From the NCBI RefSeq assembly GCF_900119185.1, contig NZ_FPJE01000036.1, forward strand, positions 1-42,106: a stretch of 42,106 nt of DNA, read 5' to 3'. The notes beneath the pieces were generated by a model, which saw nothing but the letters and a program-made list of their open reading frames with translations, ran no database searches and was not told the origin of the DNA. This stretch comes from Sinomicrobium oceani (GTDB taxonomy: Bacteria > Bacteroidota > Bacteroidia > Flavobacteriales > Flavobacteriaceae). Shown piece by piece: positions 36,108 to 42,106 of the stretch; position 1 is the stretch's first letter, and each line of letters starts with the position of its first letter. The position numbers and the translations under genes were made by a program.

Positions 36108-36193
36108 ACATATTAAGACTAAAATTAATAAAGGCGGTGAGGAATGATAGATTCGTACAACAATTTAATAAATATGTTCAAGAATATCACAAT

Positions 36194-36214
36194 ATCATAA
36201 TATAAATTTATGAT
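36194..36214. promoter_or_regulatory. Palindromic operator candidate
   Basis: ATCATAA (36194-36200) and TTATGAT (36208-36214) form a perfect inverted repeat with a 7-nt AT-rich spacer. It lies between the divergent AraC regulator and aldehyde dehydrogenase genes and could be a regulator-binding site. Confidence 0.45.
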
Positions 36215-36328
36215 AATTAAAAATGTCGCAATCCGGACCTAAAAACAGAGGTTGTGTATTTCAAGAAAATTACCCTTAAAAAACAAGTAAAACAATCATT
36301 AAAGTCTAATAGATTTAATTGAAAAAAG

Positions 36329-37828
36329 ATGAGTTATTCCAAGCCAAAGTTTAAGAAGACCTACGGAAATTTTATCAACGGAAAGTTTGTAGATCCCGTA
36401 GGAGGTGAATATTTTGAGAACCGGTCGCCGATAGACAACAGTCTAATTGCCAAATATCCCCGTTCGCAAAAGGAAGATGTAGAAATGGCACTTGACGCGG
36501 CCAATGCGGCTAAAGAAAGCTGGGGCAATACCCCGGCTGCAGAACGTGCCGCCCTGTTGTACAAGGTAGCGGACATTATCGAAGAAAACCTCGAAGAATT
36601 TGCACTTGTGGAGACCTGCGACAACGGGAAAGCCATACGTGAGACCCTCAATGCCGACGTACCTTTATCGGTAGACCACTGGCGTTATTTTGCAGCCTGC
36701 ATACGGGCCGAAGAAGGAACGGCAACAGAACTTGATGCCAATACACTCTCTATGAATATCAAGGAACCACTCGGGGTGGTCGGGCAGATTATTCCGTGGA
36801 ATTTCCCCTTACTCATGCTCTCCTGGAAACTTCCGCCTGCACTGGCCACCGGAAACTGTGTCGTTCTGAAGCCTGCTGAGCAGACACCTGCATCGGCAAC
36901 GCTGCTCATGGAAAAAATAGCCGATGTTTTCCCTCCCGGAGTGGTCAACGTAATTCACGGATTTGGTCCTGAAGCCGGAAAACCCCTCGCATCGAGTTCG
37001 AAATTATCAAAAGTTGCATTTACAGGAGAAACCACTACAGGGCAACTTATTATGCAATATGCATCGAAGAACCTGAACCCGGTAACCATGGAACTCGGAG
37101 GGAAATCGCCCAACATATTCTTTAACAGTGTGATGGATGCGGACGACGATTATCTGGACAAAGCAATAGAAGGTGCCGTACTGTTTGCCTTTAATCAGGG
37201 AGAGGTATGTACCTGTCCTTCGCGCATGCTGGTACAGGAGAAAATTTATGACAAGTTCATGGAACGCGTTGTCAGGCGCACCAAAGCCATCGTACAGGAC
37301 AACCCTTATGATACCAAAACCATGATGGGAGCCCAGGCCTCCAATGATCAGTATGAAAAGATAAAATCATACCTGGACATCGGTAAAGAAGAAGGTGCAA
37401 AAGTATTGTGCGGCGGAGAAGCCAATAAACTCGATGGTGATCTGGCCAATGGTTTCTACATCAAACCCACCATACTCGAAGGGCATAACAAGATGCGGGT
37501 TTTCCAGGAAGAGATCTTCGGCCCGGTGGTTTGTGTAACCAAATTCAAAGATGAAAAAGAAGCTATCGAAATAGCCAATGATACTTTGTATGGTCTCGGA
37601 GCCGGGGTATGGACCAGGGACGCCCACCAGTTATACCAGATTCCCAGGGCAATCAAAGCAGGCCGCGTATGGGTAAACTGCTATCATGCCTATCCGGCAC
37701 ACGCTCCTTTCGGCGGTTATAAAAAATCGGGCTTCGGAAGAGAAAATCACCTGATGATGCTCAATTACTACCGTCAGACCAAAAATATGCTGATCTCATA
37801 CGACAAGAAGAAACTCGGTTTTTTCTAA
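36329..37828 (+). CDS. NAD-dependent aldehyde dehydrogenase (AldB/ExaC-like)
   Basis: A 499-residue aldehyde dehydrogenase. The Rossmann signature is FTGETTTGQ (about 231-239), the general base Glu255 is in MELGGKSPN and the catalytic Cys294 is in GEVCTCPSR. The GEVCTCPSR variant is typical of acetaldehyde/long-chain aldehyde dehydrogenases of the AldB/ExaC/AcoD type. Such genes commonly neighbour DUF779, as here. It oxidises aldehydes to acids with NAD(P). The AraC regulator upstream suggests induction by substrate. Confidence 0.95.
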   Translation: MSYSKPKFKKTYGNFINGKFVDPVGGEYFENRSPIDNSLIAKYPRSQKEDVEMALDAANAAKESWGNTPAAERAALLYKVADIIEENLEEFALVETCDNGKAIRETLNADVPLSVDHWRYFAACIRAEEGTATELDANTLSMNIKEPLGVVGQIIPWNFPLLMLSWKLPPALATGNCVVLKPAEQTPASATLLMEKIADVFPPGVVNVIHGFGPEAGKPLASSSKLSKVAFTGETTTGQLIMQYASKNLNPVTMELGGKSPNIFFNSVMDADDDYLDKAIEGAVLFAFNQGEVCTCPSRMLVQEKIYDKFMERVVRRTKAIVQDNPYDTKTMMGAQASNDQYEKIKSYLDIGKEEGAKVLCGGEANKLDGDLANGFYIKPTILEGHNKMRVFQEEIFGPVVCVTKFKDEKEAIEIANDTLYGLGAGVWTRDAHQLYQIPRAIKAGRVWVNCYHAYPAHAPFGGYKKSGFGRENHLMMLNYYRQTKNMLISYDKKKLGFF

Positions 37829-37848
37829 AAAAACATGAAGTAGAATCT

Positions 37849-37881
37849 GAAAGGCTGAATCGTTTACGGGTTCAGCCTTTT
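37849..37881 (+). terminator. Hairpin between aldehyde dehydrogenase and DUF779
   Basis: AAGGCTGAA and TTCAGCCTT pair in a 9-bp stem, followed by TTATATGAT. It lies in the 72-bp gap and should reduce, without fully blocking, read-through into the DUF779 gene. No own promoter for that gene was recognised. Confidence 0.7.
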
Positions 37882-37900
37882 ATATGATAATTATACAAAT

Positions 37901-38257
37901 ATGCAACGAATAGCTATAACAGACCTTGCAGCAAAGACCGTACGTGAACTCAAAACGAAACATGGTGTACTGATCTTCCATCAGAGTGGTGGATGCTGTG
38001 ACGGCTCCTCTCCGATGCTCCTGGAAAAAGATGATATCTATCTCGATGAAAGCGACGTATTATTGGGTCGTATAGAAGGTATCGATTTTTATATGAATAA
38101 AGATCAGTACGAATACTGGAAACACACACACCTCACTATCGATATCACCGAAGGACGGGGAGCGAGTTTTTCTTTGGAAATACCTTTAGGCAAACGCTTT
38201 ATCACCCGTTCGAGATTACTGACCGAAGAAGAACGGAAATTTTTCGGGGACAACTGA
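37901..38257 (+). CDS. DUF779 family protein
   Basis: A 118-residue protein matching DUF779: FHQSGGCCDGSSPM with paired cysteines near residues 31-32, and EIPLGKRFITRSRLL near the end. The function is unknown. It is regularly found beside aldehyde dehydrogenases, which suggests an accessory role in aldehyde handling. That is genomic association and not proof. Confidence 0.9.
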   Translation: MQRIAITDLAAKTVRELKTKHGVLIFHQSGGCCDGSSPMLLEKDDIYLDESDVLLGRIEGIDFYMNKDQYEYWKHTHLTIDITEGRGASFSLEIPLGKRFITRSRLLTEEERKFFGDN

Positions 38258-38267
38258 CTTCGGGCAC

Positions 38268-39494
38268 TCAGAAGGATATGTCCCACTGCACTCTGAAACG
38301 GAATTTATCGTCTATACCATTATTTCCTACTTCGTAATCGAAATGACTGACCTCTACGGTGAGCTTGTTTTTATGCCGTTTAAAGAACCAGTTGAACCCA
38401 AGGGTAGCCTCCTCCTGAAAATCGCCCCTGATCTCCGTATCGGGTGTAAAGCGTGCATATCGCGCTGCAATTTCCAAGGGCCTGGGCCACCAGGCTATCA
38501 AAGCGTTGGCAAGATATCCTCCCTGCACATAAAATCCTTCCATCCTGGTTGTAGCATTGGTTTCGGTTAGACGATCGACAACCTGTTTGTGATGCCACTC
38601 CGATTGCCAGCTAAATCCGTTGTAGACCAGAGCGGTTTCCAGGTTGTACTGGTTCACCCGGTATTGCCCGGCAACACCGTCTTCAAAACCATTTAAAAAT
38701 CCTCCTCCGGATTGCGAAAAACGAGTGTACGGACTTCTGTTTGTAACGCCTGCCAGGGCGATAATAGCTGCAGGTCTGGAATGAAATTCAAAATCGGTAC
38801 TCTTGAAACCGATGTCTTCTCCCAGAAAATTCCATTGCAACCTTCCGAAGTACATCAGGTGTTTGTCGTCATTACTATCGGTTCCTCTTCCGGTTCCGGT
38901 AAACATACCGGCCCAGTAACTAAAATCGAGTATCCCGTTATTTTTTAATCTGCCGTATAGTTCTATGCCCTGCTGTCTGTCTACAGTAAAAGGGCGGTTT
39001 ATAATGGATCGGTCCATAAGTCCCTGCTCTCCGCTACTTATCCTTCTTTCCCTCGAATATTCTACTTTCCATTGTCCGACCTTCAGTTTTAACCATTCCC
39101 ACTTTTCTACCATTACACGAAAATCCAAAAGATTGGAACGCTGTAATTCGTATTCCCAATAGTACTTTAACCAGGGTTCATATACATTTCCTCCTACTTT
39201 CAGCCGTGCCCGGTTAACTTCAAACTGCCCATTGTTCTGACTGTTATAATCATCGAAAGTCACAGGGTCCTGGTCATCCGGAGTAGCAAAACGGAACTGC
39301 ACTCTTCCCTGGATCTGAAGTAAATAACGCCGGTCCGAGGATTTGATTTCAAAGCCCCTGCTGCCGTAATCGATCTTCCATTCCGGGATCGAGTCTACAG
39401 ATACTTGCTGAGCAAAACCAAGGGAACTAAAGAAAAGGTAGAAAAAAGAGAATACGAATAATACGGGATAAATACGGTTGGTCATTATGTACAC
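38268..39494 (-). CDS. Phosphate-selective porin O/P-like outer-membrane protein
   Basis: A 408-residue protein with a signal peptide (about 1-28, ending LGFAQQ) and a beta barrel of the OprO/OprP type. Typical pieces are RYLLQIQGRVQFRFATPDD, FEVNRARLKVGG, WLKYYWEYELQRSNLLDFRV and a C-terminal strand RFRVQWDISF ending in Phe. Phosphate or pyrophosphate selectivity is only a family name; the true substrate is unknown. It converges with the DUF779 gene (10-bp gap). Confidence 0.9.
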   Translation of the reverse strand: MYIMTNRIYPVLFVFSFFYLFFSSLGFAQQVSVDSIPEWKIDYGSRGFEIKSSDRRYLLQIQGRVQFRFATPDDQDPVTFDDYNSQNNGQFEVNRARLKVGGNVYEPWLKYYWEYELQRSNLLDFRVMVEKWEWLKLKVGQWKVEYSRERRISSGEQGLMDRSIINRPFTVDRQQGIELYGRLKNNGILDFSYWAGMFTGTGRGTDSNDDKHLMYFGRLQWNFLGEDIGFKSTDFEFHSRPAAIIALAGVTNRSPYTRFSQSGGGFLNGFEDGVAGQYRVNQYNLETALVYNGFSWQSEWHHKQVVDRLTETNATTRMEGFYVQGGYLANALIAWWPRPLEIAARYARFTPDTEIRGDFQEEATLGFNWFFKRHKNKLTVEVSHFDYEVGNNGIDDKFRFRVQWDISF

Positions 39495-39629
39495 TTCACT
39501 TTAAGCTATAATATAAACTGTCCCCATCCGAAATATGGTGAAATACAGATAATAAAAAAGTGCTTGACGTTCATAAAAACATTGACAAACAACGTTTTGA
39601 AGAACCGTAAACACCCTTAAAATAAAATG

Positions 39630-39637
39630 CAAAATTA
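39630..39637 (-). promoter_or_regulatory. Possible -7 element of the porin gene
   Basis: On the minus strand TAATTTTG matches TAnnTTTG. It would give a leader of about 130 nt. No good -33 element was found, so this is tentative. Confidence 0.35.
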
Positions 39638-39731
39638 GGAAATTCTTTGGTAATATGAACAGGGTTTTACCCGAAAGTTAATTTTGTATAAAGAACAACT
39701 TATAACACGCTCGGAACATCGCAGGCTCTGC

Positions 39732-41537
39732 TTATTTATCATTATTCATAAACTTTCGTTCCAGTTCCTCCTGAAATTCTTCCATAACTGGTTTTACAGT
39801 ACTTTCCGGAAGATCCGCGATACGGATATACATAAGGCCGTCTACGGAGTTATTAAATAAAGGATCAACATTGAATGCCACTACCTTGGCATTCTGTTTT
39901 ATATATTTTTTGATAAGTACCGGTAAACGCAGGTTCCCAGGTTCCACTTCATCGATGATACGATCAAATCTGTTGAGATCCGCCTCGGTCTCATCAAAGA
40001 CAAAATCCTTATCGGCATCCTTGAGCTTTACCTTAAACTCTTTTTTGGGTTTTATATACTGGGCCACATAAGGATCGTAATAATTGGATTTCATAAATTC
40101 GATCATCAGTGACTTGGAAAAATTCGAAAACTGATTACTGATACTTACCCCCCCGATAAGGTATTTATGCTCGGGGTACCTAAGCGTTGTGTGTACAATA
40201 CCTTTCCACAACAGGAACAACGGCATTGGTTTTTGCTGATATTCCTTGATGATAAACGCGCGTCCCATCTCAATAGATTCGCTCATCATTTTGTACAACT
40301 CGGGTTCGAACCGGAAAAGATCCTGCAGGTAAAAACCGTCGATCCCGTATGCCGAAAATATTTCCGACCCCAATCCCATACGATAAGCTCCTACGATACG
40401 TTTTTCTGCATTGTCCCACAAGAACATATGGTGGTAATAGGTATCAAAGTGATCCAGGTCCACAGCCTGATTTGTCCCCTCTCCGACTTCACGGAAAGTA
40501 ATTTCCCTTAACCTTCCGATTTCCTGCAGAACATGGGGAATGCGCCCGGAAGGTGCCAGAAAGACCTCATAGTCTTTACTCTTCAGCAAACGGCAGTCAT
40601 CTTCCCTGAGCTTACAGATCTCCGCGTCCATCAGTTCCGGTTCTACGGGAGTAATAATTTTCTTAGGAACCTTAGGTAATTTTAAAGAAGTAGGCACTTT
40701 GGTCAGCAAACTCTCCTTCTCGTACGGATTGGCCAGCATGTAAGTCTTTTTCCTCAGAAATTCGGTAAATGTTTCCAGGGTTTCGAATTCCCTTTGCGTC
40801 TCTACCGATATCGGACGGCCAATACGCACTTTAATTACCCTGTTCTTCTGTGTGAGCAGTTCGGAAGGCAATTTGGCCGTTCGCAAGGTATCGTTCATTT
40901 TGGCAAGCCTGTAAAACAAACGACTGTTCTTTGCATGAAAATATACCGGGATTACAGGCACTTCTGCTTTTTTTATAAGCTTCATCGCAGCTTCTTCCCA
41001 GGGTTTATCCACGATCAATTTACCATCTCTATAGGTAGAAACCTCACCTGCAGGAAATATCCCGAGCGGATGACCTTCCTTTAAATGCCGCAAAGACTGC
41101 TTGAACCCTGATATGCTCGACTTGGCATCCTTATGATCTTCAAAAGGATTGACAGGCATAATATAAGGTTCCAGGGGTTTTATACGATGTAAGAGAAAAT
41201 TGGCTATGATTTTATAGTCCGGCCGTTCTTCGAGAAGCAGCTTGAGCAAGAGAATACCATCAATACCACCGAGAGGATGATTGGATATGGTGATATAGCT
41301 ACCCTCTTTGGGCAATCGCTTCAGGTCTTCTTCCGGGATTTCGAAACGAATCTGAAATTCATCAAGTATGCCGTTGAGAAATTCGATATCACTGAGATGC
41401 TTGTTTCTGTTATATATTTTATTCAGTGTAGATATTTTAAGTAACTTCATCAGAAGCCAACCTATAAAGGTTCCGAAAACACCATACTTGTCAACATGAA
41501 TTGCCTTTGCAACTTCTTTAGCCGTTACTAATCCCAT
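39732..41537 (-). CDS. olsF: OlsF-like bifunctional acyltransferase for amino-acid lipids
   Basis: A 601-residue fusion. The N-terminal part (about 60-290) is a PlsC-type O-acyltransferase with NHPLGGIDG at 86-94, FPAGEVSTYRDGK and VPVIPVYFHAKNS. The C-terminal part (about 325-515) is an OlsB-type, GNAT-like N-acyltransferase with EIGRLREITFREVGEG and FLWKGI. Such fusions make ornithine or related amino-acid lipids without phosphorus. The spacing in the PlsC motif is HX5D rather than the usual HX4D. A glycine-lipid product is equally possible. It follows a -7 element on the minus strand. Confidence 0.85.
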   Translation of the reverse strand: MGLVTAKEVAKAIHVDKYGVFGTFIGWLLMKLLKISTLNKIYNRNKHLSDIEFLNGILDEFQIRFEIPEEDLKRLPKEGSYITISNHPLGGIDGILLLKLLLEERPDYKIIANFLLHRIKPLEPYIMPVNPFEDHKDAKSSISGFKQSLRHLKEGHPLGIFPAGEVSTYRDGKLIVDKPWEEAAMKLIKKAEVPVIPVYFHAKNSRLFYRLAKMNDTLRTAKLPSELLTQKNRVIKVRIGRPISVETQREFETLETFTEFLRKKTYMLANPYEKESLLTKVPTSLKLPKVPKKIITPVEPELMDAEICKLREDDCRLLKSKDYEVFLAPSGRIPHVLQEIGRLREITFREVGEGTNQAVDLDHFDTYYHHMFLWDNAEKRIVGAYRMGLGSEIFSAYGIDGFYLQDLFRFEPELYKMMSESIEMGRAFIIKEYQQKPMPLFLLWKGIVHTTLRYPEHKYLIGGVSISNQFSNFSKSLMIEFMKSNYYDPYVAQYIKPKKEFKVKLKDADKDFVFDETEADLNRFDRIIDEVEPGNLRLPVLIKKYIKQNAKVVAFNVDPLFNNSVDGLMYIRIADLPESTVKPVMEEFQEELERKFMNNDK

Positions 41538-41559
41538 TCGTTAATTGTTATGCGAACTA

Positions 41560-41567
41560 CAAATTTA
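41560..41567 (-). promoter_or_regulatory. Promoter -7 element of olsF-like gene
   Basis: On the minus strand TAAATTTG matches TAnnTTTG, predicting a leader of about 15 nt. No TTTG lies at the ideal -33 distance. Confidence 0.5.
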
Positions 41568-41770
41568 AACAAAATAGTTTCACTGTTTATTCTTACAAAG
41601 TAACTTAAATCCCGGACACTTCTTAACAGCTTGAGGATTAGACAGATTTATAGACAGATAAGCTGTTTTAATGCCCAACATTTCCGGGATCATCCGAATA
41701 TCTGAAGAGTGCAGAATATCGACGGGTACCGATAAAAGATATTCCTATGATTTACTAACCTTACATCAAA

Positions 41771-41802
41771 AAAAAAACCCTTCACGTCTTGTGAAGGGTT
41801 TC
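41771..41802 (-). terminator. rrn operon terminator
   Basis: On the minus strand AAACCCTTCAC and GTGAAGGGTTT pair around a 5-nt loop and run into a long T-tract (A10 on the plus strand). It lies immediately after the 5S gene. Confidence 0.92.
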
Positions 41803-41806
41803 GAAG

Positions 41807-41911
41807 AAGGCGGCGACATACTCTCCCGCTCTCGCAGTACCATCTGCGCTCATGGGCTTAACTACTCTGTTCGGTATGGTAAGAGGTGAGCCCCATGGCT
41901 ATAACCACCTT
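41807..41911 (-). rRNA. rrf: 5S ribosomal RNA
   Basis: On the minus strand it starts GGTGGTTATAGCCATGGGG and ends TATGTCGCCGCC, with the conserved central CCGAACAGAGTAGTTAAGCC segment. The ends can pair as helix I. Length is about 105 nt. It lies downstream of the 23S gene and is followed by a terminator. Confidence 0.95.
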
Positions 41912-41987
41912 AAATCTATGGCACAAAGGCCGATATCGTAACATATTGAGATAAAACAACACCATAAATACTAAAGTAAACAAGCGG

Positions 41988-42106
41988 TATTATAAGTTTA
42001 CGGGTAATTAGTACTACTCGGCTAACACATTACTGCCTATACACCTGTAGCCTATCAACGTGGTCATCTCCCACGACCCTTTAAAGAAATCTCATCTTGT
42101 GGCGGG
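41988..42106 (-). rRNA. rrl: 23S ribosomal RNA, 3' end (partial)
   Basis: The minus strand contains the last part of a 23S gene, with CCCGCCACAAGATGAGATTT, the GGGAGATGACCACGTTGATAG segment and GTAGTACTAATTACCCG near the 3' end. The gene continues beyond the right edge. The exact 3' end is approximate. Confidence 0.93.

Noticed and set aside
41671-41889. 72-residue plus-strand frame across the rrn terminator and 5S gene
   Set aside because: It runs antisense through the terminator and 5S rRNA, so it is a chance frame.

Overview
The window looks like a chromosomal segment of a Bacteroidota, most likely Flavobacteriia. Supporting signs are many TAnnTTTG-type -7 promoter elements, a tmRNA tag ending NNYALAA, FecI/FecR/TonB-receptor signalling, a PorinO/P-type porin, an OlsF-like double acyltransferase and a Bacteroidota-style lanthipeptide leader family. 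No insertion sequence, integrase, CRISPR array or phage gene was seen.

Layout. The left edge (1-368) holds a leftward rRNA leader and three tandem strong promoters, so a 16S gene should lie just outside the window. The right edge (41777-42106) holds the 3' end of a 23S gene, a 5S gene and their terminator, also on the minus strand. The window is therefore the roughly 41 kb between two rrn operons in the same orientation. Positions 790-9886 form a TPP-riboswitch-controlled thiamine locus: thiS, thiC, a ThiE/TenI-like gene, a thiD-thiE fusion, thiG, thiH and thiF. A frameshifted outer-membrane protein gene with its own promoter separates thiH from thiF. purK and purE follow (9931-11629).

Positions 11683-20988 (minus strand) are a class I lanthipeptide cluster. 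In transcription order it has a C39-peptidase ABC exporter, a HlyD-type adaptor, four different precursor peptides with a shared leader ending in GG, a LanC cyclase, and a LanB dehydratase split into two genes. The precursors can be read as substrates: the split LanB dehydrates Ser/Thr, LanC forms the thioether rings, and the C39 domain of the exporter cuts after the double glycine during export. No regulator, immunity gene or TolC is visible. This is the most interesting part of the window.

Positions 21653-26500 hold rlmB, kdsA, a tiny Pmp3/YqaE membrane protein overlapping an endonuclease/exonuclease/phosphatase-family protein, a saccharopine/alanine dehydrogenase-like gene, and ssrA (tmRNA) with a strong terminator. 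Positions 26588-32158 (minus) are an iron-uptake signalling unit: ECF sigma factor, FecR anti-sigma, FecA-like TonB receptor and a PepSY membrane protein. Positions 32276-35174 (plus) hold a Crp/Fnr regulator, a Rossmann-fold oxidoreductase, a YceI protein and a YgiD-like dioxygenase. Positions 35184-38257 hold an AraC regulator divergent from an aldehyde dehydrogenase and a DUF779 protein. A porin (38268-39494) and an OlsF-like acyltransferase (39732-41537) precede the right-hand rrn operon.
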